Source: CAVZVZ01 sp963778895 (GTDB taxonomy: Bacteria > Actinomycetota > Acidimicrobiia > Acidimicrobiales > Acidimicrobilacustridaceae). From it: DNA of 64,000 nt. Location: assembly GCA_963778895.1 (NCBI GenBank), contig CAVZVZ010000005.1, forward strand, positions 496,001-560,000. The letters are read 5' to 3'. Positions 1-9,034 of the stretch are shown here, piece after piece. Both the position numbers and the translations under genes were made by a program. Under the pieces are notes generated by a model. The model worked only from the letters and a program-made list of their open reading frames with translations, was not told the origin of the DNA and ran no database searches. The stretch's first letter is position 1. Every line of letters begins with the position of its first letter.

Positions 1-311
1 GACAGGACGGCAACACGCCACCGGCGGCGATGCATGCGTTCTGCAACAGCTCGAGAGCGACGAAGCGATCGTTCGCCGACGCCTCGGGGTCGTCGAGGAT
101 CGCTCCGAGCTGGGCGAGGTGTCCTGGCCGCAGGAGGTGTGCGATGTCCCGCATGGCCTCTCGCGTCAGCAACGTGAGCAGTTCCGCGCTCGACGCGAAG
201 GAACGTGCTCCCGCCCGCCTCGAACGTCGACACCCCGTCGGTCGTGAGCAGTCGGTAGGGGGTCTCGTCGGCGCCGAGGGGTAGCAGCGTCTGGTGGACG
301 AAGTCGCTCAT
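1..311 (-). CDS. Class I fumarate hydratase, N-terminal part (runs off window start)
   Basis: Would convert fumarate to L-malate in the TCA cycle through a [4Fe-4S] cluster. The visible N-terminus carries class I landmarks: '[14 protein letters not shown]', then '[19 protein letters not shown]', '[17 protein letters not shown]' and 'AAGGVLPSC', whose Cys is a cluster ligand in this family. The first part (about residues 1-40) and the rest lie in different frames. One extra base near position 190 (CGCGGAA for CGCGAA) explains the break, so a sequencing error is likelier than a dead gene. The ATG at 311 is chosen because the conserved region starts directly after it; no clear ribosome binding site is visible. 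Last gene of the minus-strand run that starts at 2948. Confidence 0.85.
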   Translation of the reverse strand, partial: MSDFVHQTLLPLGADETPYRLLTTDGVSTFEAGGSTFLRVERGTAHVADARGHAGHRTPPAARTPRPARSDPRRPRGVGERSLRRSRAVAERMHRRRWRVAVL

Positions 312-373
312 GCTGTCGGGATAGGCCACTTCGGTGGTCGCGAGCAAGTCACAGCCGGGTCCCGGCCACTCGC

Positions 374-538
374 TCAGGGCGCGTCAGTGGTGGCGGTGGT
401 GTCGCCGGGGCGCTCGAGAACCGCCGGATCGCCAATGGTCGGCGGCGGGTGCTTCTCGTCGGAAGTGCCACACGCGGTCACGAGGGCGAGGGCCGCGGCC
501 ACCACGGCTCCCGCGAGGACTGCCCGACACCCATTCAT
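374..538 (-). CDS. 54-residue lipoprotein, function unknown
   Basis: A tiny secreted lipoprotein: about 20 hydrophobic residues, then a lipobox 'LVTAC' with the acylated Cys at about residue 23, then a short polar Pro/Thr-rich tail ('[10 protein letters not shown]'). Its ATG lies 10 bases after the stop of the upstream solute-binding protein, and a GGGAG ribosome binding site overlaps that stop, so the two are probably translationally coupled. No domain is recognised. It could be an accessory lipoprotein of the binding protein, or the N-terminal half of a longer protein broken by an indel, since the frame of the downstream fumarase is open in this overlap. Confidence 0.6.
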   Translation of the reverse strand: MNGCRAVLAGAVVAAALALVTACGTSDEKHPPPTIGDPAVLERPGDTTATTDAP

Positions 539-548
539 CCGACTCGTT

Positions 549-2211
549 CTACTCCCCTGCCGCGTCGGGTCGGTCCAGCCAGGCGTACGTCAGCGACACC
601 GTGCCGCGTTCCTGAGCCAGCCCCGACGCACCCGTGGCGGTCGTCCAATCCGTGAGGTCCTTGACGTCCGCCTGGGCGGCGATGGCCTGCGGTAGGCGCA
701 GCAAGAACAGGTACGCGTTGCCAGTGGCCAAGTCGTTCTGGACCTTGCGGTACGCGTCGACCTGAGTGGCGAGCTCCCCCGTCTTCCGCGCATCGTCGAG
801 GGCCTCGTCGATGCCATCGGTACCGAATCGGGGATAGTTCAACCCGGGAGCGCCGACGGGAGTCATCTGCGCCCGGTGGAGCGCCGCGTAGTACTCATCG
901 GGGTGCCATTCACCGAACATCGGCAGCATGGCTGCTTCGAAATCGCCGATGGCGGCCGCGGCCCGCACGGCCGCCTCGTCCATGATCCGGATCGTCATCT
1001 CGATACCGGCTTCACGCAACTGCCGCTGCCACATTGCCGCGAACCGCAGATACACGGGCTGAAGCGGCACGTCGAGCGTGAACGTGAGCGGGATGCCGTA
1101 GATCTGCTCGTAGCGCGCCGCGTCCTTCTTCGCCTGCTCGACGTCGCGTGGTTGCAAGGCTTGATCGATGAACCACACCGATTGATCGCTGATGGGACCT
1201 TTGGCCGGCACGAGCACGCCGTCGTAGCCCGCGGCAGTCATCGCGGGACGATCGGTCGCGCTCACCACCGCATGCCGCGCCACCGGATCGAGAAACGGCG
1301 GACGAGCGGTGTTGAAGACGAACGTGAGCTTGGGAGCCTCGGCGTCGCGGTCGAGCAGCAGGTTGATCGAACCCGACGTGGAGGCAGTCCGAAGATCCGT
1401 GATGGTCACCGGGTCGTCGGCCAAGCACCATGTCGACCCGGCCCTTGACGAGGGCGTCGGTGCGCTGCTTGCCGTCGGGGATGACGCGGAAAGAGACGGC
1501 GTCGAGCCGGGGCAGTCCATCGCGCCAGTACGACGAGTTCTTGGCGGTCTCCAGGGATTGCCCAGGGATCGCGGAGTTGAAGACGAAGGGGCCGGTGCCG
1601 ATGGGGTGCGCCGCGCCTTCCGCGCTCGTGAGCGTTGCCGGTGAAGCGACGAAGCCCGCTTGCGAGGTGAGGAGGTGAGGGAACGTCGACCAGGGCGTGC
1701 GCATGCTGATCCGCACAGTGAGCGGGCCGGTCACGAAGATGGACTTCACCGGCACGAGCAAGGGACCCGCAACGGGCGACAGCTGCTGCGCCTCCAGGTT
1801 CATCTTCAGCGCGGCGGCGTCGAGCGCAGACCCATCGTGGAACACGATGTTGGCGCGCAGGGTGATCGTCCACTCGGTGAAGTCGTTGTTGTGGTCGATG
1901 GACTTCGCCAGCTCGGGCAGCAGCTCGTGTGAGTCGCTGTACACCGCGAGCCGGTCATAGATGGCGCGGCCCACCTCGAACTCCGACGGCGTCCACGCCG
2001 ATGCCGCGGGATTCCAGTTCGTCGTGTCATCGGCCAACGCAACGACCAGATGGCCGCCGTTGCGAGGCGACGCGACCTCCGGTTGCGGCTCTTCAGTGGC
2101 ACCGTTCGTCGGCGGGTTGTCAGTGCAGCCGACTGCAACGAACAGAAGGGCAAGGGCCGCACTGACCGCTACCAGGGCGCGCCACACCGGTGTGTGGCCG
2201 TCCGTCGCCAT
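549..2211 (-). CDS. Peptide/nickel-type ABC solute-binding lipoprotein (family 5), +1 frameshift
   Basis: Predicted extracytoplasmic solute-binding protein of the oligopeptide/nickel family. The signal peptide ends in 'LLFVAVGC', with the lipid-anchored Cys at about residue 27. It is followed by 'GGHLVVALADDTTNWNPAA', 'RAIYDRLAVYSDSHELLPEL', 'WTITLRANIVFHDGSAL' and 'GTGPFVFNS', all typical of SBP_bac_5. The first ~260 codons and the last ~290 are in different frames. An extra T near 1425 (GTGCTTGGCC for GTGCTGGCC) restores 'DMVLADDPVTITDL', so the gene is probably intact. Its ATG overlaps the SDR stop (TGATG). No permease or ATPase genes follow, so the ligand cannot be assigned and the protein may work with a transporter encoded elsewhere. 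Confidence 0.85.
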
Positions 2212-2948
2212 CAGCGGGCCGTCCAGCCGCCGTCGACCGTGAGCACGTGTCCCGTTACGTAACTGCTCGCCGCGCTGGCGAGGAACAACAGCGCGCCGTC
2301 GAGCTCCTCCGGTCGTCCACCACGGGACATCGGGTCGTTGCGTTCCAGGAAGGCGATCGCCGACGGGTCCGTGAACATGTCGGATGTCATCTCGCTGGCA
2401 AACCATCCGGGCGCAATCGCGTTCACGCGCACTCCCTTGCGCGCCCACTGCACCGCGAGCTCACGGGTGAGGTTGACCACCGCGCCCTTCGACGCGGTGT
2501 AGCTGGCCTGTTTGATGGGCGCCGACGCGACCAAACCGAGGATCGAGGCGATGTTGATGATCGTCCCGTCCCGCTGTTCGATCATGCATCGCCCGGCGAG
2601 CTGCGCCAGCGCGAAGACGGAGGTGACGTTGACGTCCATGACCTCGCCGAAGCGTTCGACGGTCTCCGTCTCGGCCGGCTCGGGCGAGCCGATCCCGGCG
2701 TTGTTGACGAGCACGTCGATTCGGCCGAACGTCGAGACGGTCGTTTCGATCAGTCGCTCGCGGTCCGCGGCGACGGCGACGTCTCCGGCCACGGCGACCG
2801 TGCCGGGGAGCGCAGAGGCGAGCTGCTCGAGCCGATCGGCCCGTCGGGCCGAGATCACGACCTGGGCGCCAGCGGCGTGGAGGACCTGTGCGAAGCGCGC
2901 GCCCAGCCCGCTCGACGCACCGGTGACGACCGCGACCCGCTCGGCCAC
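2211..2948 (-). CDS. Short-chain dehydrogenase/reductase
   Basis: Classical SDR of 245 residues, a cytoplasmic NAD(P)-dependent oxidoreductase. The cofactor motif TGASSGLG lies at about residues 9-16 and NNAG near residue 88. The catalytic Ser is in 'INIASILG' and the catalytic pair is in 'YTASKGA'. The C-terminus 'YVTGHVLTVDGGWTA' is the usual SDR end. Arg residues after the Gly motif ('SARRADR') favour NADP(H). The substrate cannot be read from sequence; 3-oxoacyl reductase or alcohol dehydrogenase roles are possible. It is the first gene of a minus-strand run, with its stop overlapping the solute-binding protein start. The 111-bp gap to the divergent luciferase-like gene must hold both promoters. 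Confidence 0.88.
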   Translation of the reverse strand: MAERVAVVTGASSGLGARFAQVLHAAGAQVVISARRADRLEQLASALPGTVAVAGDVAVAADRERLIETTVSTFGRIDVLVNNAGIGSPEPAETETVERFGEVMDVNVTSVFALAQLAGRCMIEQRDGTIINIASILGLVASAPIKQASYTASKGAVVNLTRELAVQWARKGVRVNAIAPGWFASEMTSDMFTDPSAIAFLERNDPMSRGGRPEELDGALLFLASAASSYVTGHVLTVDGGWTAR

Positions 2949-3059
2949 GCTGAACAGGGCAGTCGGGTCCGGATCCGGTCCGGCGAGGATCGGCGGTGGA
3001 GCTGGCGTCGGTCACGGCCGGTGAGCCTATGAGAAGCGGGTACCTATAACGTCGTCACG

Positions 3060-3953
3060 GTGAAGATCCGCATCGGATTCGGCCTCGGCACCAGGACGAT
3101 CACCAACGAGCCCGAAACGTTCGATCCGTTCGTCGACGCACTGGAAGAGCTCGGTTTCGACTCGTTGTGGTTGAGCGAACGCATCACGGGCGATGCACCG
3201 GACCCGCTGATCGCCCTCGCCTACGCCGCCGCCCGCACCAAACGACTGAAGTTCGGCATGAGCGTGCTGGTGGTGCCAGGGCGGAACCCGGTGGTGTTGG
3301 CCAAGGAGTTGGCCACGCTCGATCGGTTGTCGGGCGGCCGCTTGCTGCCGGCCGTGGGCCTCGGGGTCGCCGACCCGCTCGAACAGCAGGCTTTCGGTGT
3401 ACAACGCGGTGAGCGGGCGCGGATCTTCAACGAGGCGCTCCCCCTGATACGTCGGCTGTGGACCGAGGACGTGGTCGATCACGACGGCGAGTTCTTCCAC
3501 CTCGACGGCATGCGGGTGAATCCGAAGCCGGTGCAGCAACCGATGGACGTGTGGCTGGGTGGTATCGCCCCGTCAGAGCTCAAACGGGTCGGTCGGCTGG
3601 GCGACGGCTGGCTGCCGTCGTTCGCGACGGTCGACGAGGTACGCGACGGCATCACGGTCGTGCAACAGGTTGCGGCCGAGCACGGTCGGGCCATCGATCC
3701 GGAACACTTCGGCGTGCTCATCCCGTATCGCGATGGCCCGCTGCCCGACCTGATCGCGCAATTCGTGCAGCGACGCCGTCCCGAAGCGGACCCCACCGAG
3801 GTCGTGCCCGAGCGGGCCCAACTCGTCGACGTGATCAAGCGGATGATCGACATCGGCGCGTCGAAGTTCGTTCTGATTCCCTTGGGTGAGCCGCGGGCGT
3901 GGCGCGAAGAGCTGCACGACATCGCCGAGGTCGCGCTCCCCCTCGAGAACTGA
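3060..3953 (+). CDS. Luciferase-like (LLM class) F420-dependent oxidoreductase
   Basis: A 297-residue TIM-barrel flavin/F420-type oxidoreductase. Evidence: N-terminal 'KIRIGFGLGTRT', 'FDSLWLSERITG', the conserved 'PVVLAKELATLDRLSGGR', 'GLGVADPLEQQAFGV' and 'VWLGGIAPSELKRVGRLG'. The spacing matches actinobacterial LLM enzymes. The hydride cofactor is probably F420, but FMN cannot be excluded. The start is GTG at 3060. It ends at 3953 with no base between it and the convergent TetR gene. A second LLM gene at 5829 lies beyond the TetR/diiron pair, so a shared oxidative pathway is possible but not shown. Confidence 0.85.
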   Translation: MKIRIGFGLGTRTITNEPETFDPFVDALEELGFDSLWLSERITGDAPDPLIALAYAAARTKRLKFGMSVLVVPGRNPVVLAKELATLDRLSGGRLLPAVGLGVADPLEQQAFGVQRGERARIFNEALPLIRRLWTEDVVDHDGEFFHLDGMRVNPKPVQQPMDVWLGGIAPSELKRVGRLGDGWLPSFATVDEVRDGITVVQQVAAEHGRAIDPEHFGVLIPYRDGPLPDLIAQFVQRRRPEADPTEVVPERAQLVDVIKRMIDIGASKFVLIPLGEPRAWREELHDIAEVALPLEN

Positions 3954-4568
3954 TCAGTTGCGTTTCTCCACGCGCACGTCGATGCCCGTGAGCACGCTGA
4001 AGATGGCGACTGCCCCCACCGTGGCCCGGTCGACGAACTCGTCATCGCGACTGGGGTCACCGACGTCGAGCCAGGCCTGCAGGCTGTCGAAGATGTAACC
4101 GACCATGGCGCGCGTCGCCCAGGTGCGCATGGTGAGATCCGCGATCGAGTCACCGACCAACGACTCGGCCAGATGCACGGCCCGTTCCCGCGCCTCGTGG
4201 GCGTAGTCGGCGAACTGTGGCTCTCGGGCCGCGTGCACGAGGAGAAGGCGCAGCGCATCGGGATTGGCCCGCGCCACGTCGATCAACGGTCGGAACGGGA
4301 ACGTCGCCGGATCGGGGTGTTCCACCGCGACCTGGAACTCGGCCCGGAGCCGGTCGCGCACCTGGTCGAGCACGGCCCGATACAGCTCCTCCTTCGACCC
4401 GAAGTGGCGGTAGACGATCAGCCGGCTGATACCGGCTTCGGCCGCCACGTCGTCCATCGAAGTCGACGCGAAGCCCGTGCGAGCGAAGGCGCGAGCCGCG
4501 GCCTGCAGGATCGACGCTTGCCGCTCCTCACGGGGCAGGAGCTGGCGAGTGGGGCTGGTCGCGGCCAC
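3954..4568 (-). CDS. TetR family transcriptional regulator
   Basis: A 204-residue TetR repressor. The N-terminal DNA-binding domain (about residues 12-60) reads 'ILQAAARAFARTGFASTSMD', then 'VAAEAGISRLIVYRHFGSKE', the standard helix-turn-helix signature; the rest is an alpha-helical ligand-binding domain. It starts with GTG at 4568 and is divergent from the diiron gene at 4669. The 100-bp gap contains an imperfect palindrome at 4592-4613, a good candidate operator for autorepression and control of the diiron gene. Its ligand is unknown; by analogy with actinobacterial TetR regulators next to oxidoreductases it may be an acyl-CoA or other lipid metabolite. Confidence 0.9.
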   Translation of the reverse strand: MAATSPTRQLLPREERQASILQAAARAFARTGFASTSMDDVAAEAGISRLIVYRHFGSKEELYRAVLDQVRDRLRAEFQVAVEHPDPATFPFRPLIDVARANPDALRLLLVHAAREPQFADYAHEARERAVHLAESLVGDSIADLTMRTWATRAMVGYIFDSLQAWLDVGDPSRDDEFVDRATVGAVAIFSVLTGIDVRVEKRN

Positions 4569-4591
4569 CCGACCAGCCTGACCCTTGCCAG

Positions 4592-4613
4592 GTGTATACG
4601 CAAGTGTTTACAC
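4592..4613. promoter_or_regulatory. Candidate TetR operator (imperfect 22-bp palindrome)
   Basis: GTGTA at 4592-4596 and its complement TACAC at 4609-4613 bracket a centre with further matches, so 16 of 22 positions equal the reverse complement. It lies between the divergent TetR gene and the diiron gene, close to the TetR start, and is AT-richer than its surroundings. The position fits autorepression plus repression of the diiron gene. Confidence 0.6.
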
Positions 4614-4668
4614 TCACCCGAGACGCTCCGGTACCCCGAGAGGGTTCCGTCGACAGGGGGTTCGGTCG

Positions 4669-5793
4669 ATGACCACCGCGCAGACCACGTTCAGCGAACA
4701 AGAGCTGTTGCTCTCGCCCGACTACAGCGAGCCGCTCGTCGCCAACGGCGTGCGCTGTCACGGCGGCTTCGACGCCAACGGTACGTACCGATCCCCGCGC
4801 ACACGCTTTCGCGCGCCGGCCATCGAGGCGTGGGAAGCGCAACGCAGCGAACAGTTCTCGACGCCGATCCTCGACATCCCGCTCGAGTCGTGGCCAGAGA
4901 ACTTCCCGAATGTGGCGCAGACGAAGTTCCTTCTACGCAACGGTGTCGACGGGACGACGATCTCCACGCTCACGCGCATCGGCACCGTCGAAGGCTTCGG
5001 CGGCATGCTGCGACTCATTCCGATCCCCGACTTCCAGTCGTTGTTCGTCGAAGACGTCCGGGGTACGGCGGTCGATCACATCGCGCGCGGGTTGTTCGAA
5101 GCGCATGCTCGCGACGAGGCGGGCCACGAGGACGAAGCCGGCCACAATGTGATGTGGTTCATCGCACGCGACATGGCGTTCGACAACCCGGTCACGGAGG
5201 ATCAGACGAACGCGATGCTCGAACGCATGGGCATCGCTCCGGGGGCCAGCCGGGGTCCCGGCGCCGCAATGAAGTCGAGCGCGATGGCCACCGACCGGGC
5301 ACTACCGAACGACATCGATCCGACGCTCGAGTTCCTGCTCGCCCGCATGATCAGCCTGCTGTTCATCGAGATCTCGGCCTTCCACGGGTTCCGCTGGGCC
5401 GAGGCCGTGCTGTCCGACACCGACCTCGTCGCCGGCGATGGTGAGCCGGCGCAGTTGGTGTCGTACATCCGCGCCGACGAGACCCCGCACGTGGCCTACC
5501 TGCGCACGGCGCTGTCGGAGATGCGCGACCGCACCTGGATCGGCGGCAGCGGCACGAAGTACTCGGGCGAGGAGATGATGGGCCTCGCCTGGGATCGCCA
5601 GCTCCAGAACTCCGTGTTGCTGCGCCGCGAGGAGGGCCTGAGGTTCGCCATGAGCGAGGTCCGCCACGCCATGGGCGACCGGACCGACGCCGGCGATCTC
5701 ATCGACGAGATGCTGTCGCTCGGAGACGTGCGACGCCTGACCGACGGCACCCTCGTCGACCCGAGCCACCCTCGGTACCAAGACGCGGCATAG
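4669..5793 (+). CDS. Ferritin-like diiron protein
   Basis: A 374-residue protein that I read as an all-helical carboxylate-bridged diiron protein. Candidate iron ligands form two E...ExxH sets: Glu128/Glu144 with 'DEAGHEDEAGH' at residues 149-159, and Glu234 ('FIEISAFHGF') with 'ADETPHV' at residues 269-275. The first set holds a direct repeat DEAGH-E-DEAGH, unusual for the fold. The start at 4669 is preferred over an upstream in-frame codon because a GGGGG ribosome binding site precedes it by about 8 bases. It is probably an oxygenase or desaturase-like enzyme, controlled by the divergent TetR. The substrate is unknown. A more canonical relative with its own TetR lies at 59589. Confidence 0.7.
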   Translation: MTTAQTTFSEQELLLSPDYSEPLVANGVRCHGGFDANGTYRSPRTRFRAPAIEAWEAQRSEQFSTPILDIPLESWPENFPNVAQTKFLLRNGVDGTTISTLTRIGTVEGFGGMLRLIPIPDFQSLFVEDVRGTAVDHIARGLFEAHARDEAGHEDEAGHNVMWFIARDMAFDNPVTEDQTNAMLERMGIAPGASRGPGAAMKSSAMATDRALPNDIDPTLEFLLARMISLLFIEISAFHGFRWAEAVLSDTDLVAGDGEPAQLVSYIRADETPHVAYLRTALSEMRDRTWIGGSGTKYSGEEMMGLAWDRQLQNSVLLRREEGLRFAMSEVRHAMGDRTDAGDLIDEMLSLGDVRRLTDGTLVDPSHPRYQDAA

Positions 5794-5828
5794 CACCGAG
5801 CCGCCGCCTCCGAACTAGCGTCGCCGCC

Positions 5829-6705
5829 ATGAAGTTCGGATTGATGTTCGCCAACACCGGACGGTTCGCGACGGCCCAGGGTGCGCGAGCGGTCGCCACG
5901 GCGGCGGAGAACGCCGGGTTCGAGAGCATCTGGACGGTCGAGCACGTGCTCGTGCCGATCGGGTACGAGTCGGAATACCCCTATGACAAGAGCGGCAAGA
6001 TGCCGGGCGGAGAGAAGAACGACTTCCCGGATCCGTTGGTGTGGCTGTCGTACGTGGCCGCGTGCACTTCTTCGATCAAGCTGGCGACGGGCATCCTGAT
6101 CGTGCCGCAGCGCAACCCGGGCGTGCTTGCCAAAGAGGTGGCCACGCTCGACAAGCTCTCCGAGGGGCGCATGGTGCTGGGCGTCGGTGTGGGCTGGCTC
6201 GAGGAGGAGTTCGATGCCCTTGGGGTGCCGTTCCGGGACCGGGGAAAGCGGCTGGACGAGTACGTGCACGCGATGCGCGAGCTGTGGGCCAGTGACGACG
6301 CCAGCTACACGGGTGAGTTCACCAGCTTCCAGTCGGTGGTCTCACGGCCGCGACCGATCGAGGGATCCGTGCCGATCGTCATCGGCGGCCACAGTGAGGC
6401 CGCCGCCCGGCGCGCCGGTCGGCTGGGTGACGGGTTCTTTCCCGCCAAAGGATCGAACGAGCGATTGCGAGCGCTGTTCGACGTCATGCGAGCCACCGCG
6501 ATCGAGAACGATCGCGATCCGGACGCCATCGAGATCACGACCGGCAGCATGGCGGCGTTCGCACCGGATCCCATTGCGGCACTCGGAGGAGCTCGAGGAC
6601 ATGGGCGTGAGCCGGGTGGTCATCCCTCCGCTGGCGCTCGACATCGACGGCATCGGCCCTGCGCTCGAGCAGTTCGGTCAGACCGTCATCGCCAAAGCTG
6701 GCTAG
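5829..6705 (+). CDS. Luciferase-like F420-dependent oxidoreductase (TIGR03619-like), +1 frameshift
   Basis: LLM-class TIM-barrel oxidoreductase of about 290 residues. Landmarks: 'KFGLMFANTGRF', 'FESIWTVEHVLVP', 'NPGVLAKEVATLDKLSEGR', 'VGVGWLEEEFDALG', 'VPIVIGGHSEAAARRAGRLG'. The body runs in one frame to about 6585. The last 38 residues ('ELEDMGVSRVVIPPLALDID') are in the next frame, and an extra G at CTCGGAGGAG accounts for it. It starts 35 bases after the diiron gene, so the two are probably co-transcribed. Its stop overlaps the stop of the convergent HELTH protein gene (TAG/TAG). Substrate unknown; F420 is the likely cofactor by family. Confidence 0.85.
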
Positions 6706-7931
6706 TGACAAGAGGTGAAGCGGACGCGATCGGGCTGGGGATCGACGGCCTGGGCGTTCGGCAGCTTCTTGGCCGTGTCTTCGAGGGCGTTGTGCAGTTC
6801 CTTGAGGTCGTCGGGACTGTCGCCGGCCAGATCGACACGCAGGCAGTAGGAGTCGCCCTGCTGCCACACGACGTAGTGGTCGCCGCCCCATCCCGACGCA
6901 GCTCGCTGTACGCGTCCTTGCCCCAACGACTGTCCCAGCAGCAGGCGCAGCATCAGCTCGCCGAACATGCCCTGGTCGATGACCGCGCCATCAGCGGGAG
7001 GGGCGTCGACGGGTATGGCGGGTTCGGCCGCGAAAAGCTTGTCGGTGTCGAGCACTTGCTCGCTCGTAGGGGGCGGCGACTTGAAAGCGTTGTCGAGCGC
7101 AGTCTGAGCACCCTTCTTGAGGAGCGCCCTGACCATCGGTTCGCCGTAGTCGTACGGGGCGGTGATGAGGCTCACGAGCACCGGCGGAACCGACGCCGGC
7201 GGCGGACTCACCTGTGATTCCTCTTCCTGCAGGGTGTCCTTGTCGGCGTCGTCGAGCTTCGCGGCGTAGGCCTCGTCGACGCGACGGGCGTTCCCTTCGG
7301 CGAGAGCGGTGATGCCGAAGCCGAGCTCATCGTTGTGCTCGTCGTAGGCGGCGTTGTCGAGGTCGAACCACTGATCGTCGAGCGCGTGCGTCAGTTCATG
7401 AGCGATCGTCTGTCGCGTCATCGGGGTCAACGGTCCGCCCCGAACGACGAGCTCGCCGGACTCGGGGTCGTAGAAACCCAGGACGCCGGCCTCGAGCAGC
7501 GCCCGCTGGCCTTGCTCCACCTGGCTGACGCTGTCGACGAACCCGAGCGCCTGTAAGGCCTGGGCCTGCTTGGTCAGGTCTTCACGATCCTTGTCCTCGG
7601 AGGCGAAGAGTCGATCCTGGAAGGGTCCGTCGGCGAGGACTTCGACCGTCACCGGCTTCTGGAACGCGAGACCGCGCTGCTTTTCGACGAAGGTCGCGAT
7701 GTCGCCGAGCTGGCGGTCGACGTCGGCGTCGCCCGTGGGCGTGGGACCGGCACCGTCCGGACGGGGGTCAGAGGCCGTCGCGTCCTGACGATCAGGCTGC
7801 TGGGACTCGATCGCCGAGTGCGAGCCGACACCGACGACGATGGCCGAAGCCAGCACGATCACCGCGACGAACGCGACCATCGCACCGACGAGCACCCTGA
7901 TCCAGGTGTCGGACCCAGCGTCTTCGGCCAT
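6702..7931 (-). CDS. Membrane-anchored putative metallopeptidase (HELTH motif)
   Basis: A 409-residue protein with one N-terminal transmembrane segment (about residues 12-36) and a large, presumably extracytoplasmic domain. Residues 178-182 read HELTH followed by 'ALDDQWFDL', a zincin-type zinc-binding site. Helical segments upstream ('VDRQLGDIATFVEKQRGLAF', 'FYDPESGELVVRGG') resemble conserved actinobacterial hypothetical proteins of this architecture. A third zinc ligand may be Glu in 'ALAEGNARRVDEAY'. The protease role is inferred from HELTH only, and the substrate is unknown. Two Cys lie near the C-terminus ('DSYCLRVD', 'RFTSCH') and may form a disulfide. The 237 bp upstream (7932-8168) hold no gene. 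Confidence 0.65.
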   Translation of the reverse strand: MAEDAGSDTWIRVLVGAMVAFVAVIVLASAIVVGVGSHSAIESQQPDRQDATASDPRPDGAGPTPTGDADVDRQLGDIATFVEKQRGLAFQKPVTVEVLADGPFQDRLFASEDKDREDLTKQAQALQALGFVDSVSQVEQGQRALLEAGVLGFYDPESGELVVRGGPLTPMTRQTIAHELTHALDDQWFDLDNAAYDEHNDELGFGITALAEGNARRVDEAYAAKLDDADKDTLQEEESQVSPPPASVPPVLVSLITAPYDYGEPMVRALLKKGAQTALDNAFKSPPPTSEQVLDTDKLFAAEPAIPVDAPPADGAVIDQGMFGELMLRLLLGQSLGQGRVQRAASGWGGDHYVVWQQGDSYCLRVDLAGDSPDDLKELHNALEDTAKKLPNAQAVDPQPDRVRFTSCH

Positions 7932-8168
7932 CCGGGGACCATAAACGCGTCCCGAGCCACCGTCGGGTCAGGGCGAACGAACTAGGCCACCGGCCGAAAA
8001 GGGTCGATCGCCCCATACGGACGACCTCACGCGAATCCGATGAAATTCTTGCTTCCGGCGGTTTGACACTCCTCGCCATCCGGCCGGTAGCCACTTCGGG
8101 GAGCGGCGGCGGAGTTGAGGGACCCGCTGCCGCCCCTGAGAGCTCATGGCGGCGAGCTCGGCTGCGGC

Positions 8169-8948
8169 TTAGCAGCCGGAGTTGGCGAGCGACTCCTCGT
8201 AGCGCGAACTCAGGTCGGCGCGGATGAACGCCTTGCGCGCCGCACTGTCAGGGAACCGGTCGTACAGGGCCGGGTCTGATAATTGCATGACCTTCTCGGC
8301 CTCGGTGAGCAGCCCGTCCGAAGTGTCGTGCGGCGTCGAACGCAGTTGCGCGCACATCTGCGGGTCGAGCGTCGAGTGAGTCGGGGGATCATCTGACCAC
8401 CGAAGCTCGACGCCTCGAGCGATCGCAAGCAACGCCGCTTCGTCGAGGAACGGGCTCACCACTTGGATGATGGTGTCGGTTCCTTCGGCCCAGGAAAGGG
8501 ATCGATCGGTGACGATCGGCCCGCGGGTTTCCGTCAACAACGCAGGACGACCGCGCACGACAAGCTGCTTGAAGCTGGTGCCATCTTCGTACGGAAATCC
8601 CTGCACCCGTGTTTGAAAGTTCGCCGCTTCGCCGTCCGCGGTTACGCGCGCCACATGAATCGTGAACTGATTGCCACCCGGCCCGCGGGCCGATTCGTAC
8701 ATCCGGAACAGCTGTGGCAATCCGGACGACGGTGTCCGACTCTCGTTGTACTGATACGCGTCGGCCGGGAGCGTCGTGGCCACGAACTCCAGCGGATCAG
8801 CCGCCGTGAGCTCAGCCGCCCCAGCAGTCGAAGCCCCAATGGTCGTATCCGGGCTCTGCTCGACCGAGAGGTCGGAGCCGTCGCCGGCACCACACCCAAC
8901 CAACGCCATCACCAGCGCAACAACCCCACCAACGACGGCAACCCGCAT
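8169..8948 (-). CDS. Secreted lipoprotein, function unknown
   Basis: About 259 residues starting at the ATG at 8948, where a textbook lipoprotein signal begins: 'RVAVVGGVVALVMALVGC', with the lipobox Cys at about residue 19. The mature part starts with a Ser/Thr/Asp-rich linker, followed by a domain with 'PLEFVATTLPADAYQYNES' and a C-terminal 'SRYEESLANSGC'. No known family is recognised. An upstream in-frame Met (MVDSS...) exists but would bury the signal peptide. It lies just downstream of tRNA-Leu on the same strand and was probably transcribed separately. Confidence 0.65.
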   Translation of the reverse strand: MRVAVVGGVVALVMALVGCGAGDGSDLSVEQSPDTTIGASTAGAAELTAADPLEFVATTLPADAYQYNESRTPSSGLPQLFRMYESARGPGGNQFTIHVARVTADGEAANFQTRVQGFPYEDGTSFKQLVVRGRPALLTETRGPIVTDRSLSWAEGTDTIIQVVSPFLDEAALLAIARGVELRWSDDPPTHSTLDPQMCAQLRSTPHDTSDGLLTEAEKVMQLSDPALYDRFPDSAARKAFIRADLSSRYEESLANSGC

Positions 8949-9034
8949 CACGGGATGCTGCAGCTGGGCGCGCGAGCTGTCAACCATTCCACGGCGACCG
9001 GGAGCTGCTCTCCCGATGGGGGTCTGCCGCGCGG

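Noticed and set aside
6707..7217. Extension of the 5829 luciferase-like gene to a 462-residue protein
   Set aside because: The last part is antisense to the HELTH protein gene. Correcting one extra G near 6586 restores the normal LLM C-terminus and stop at 6705.
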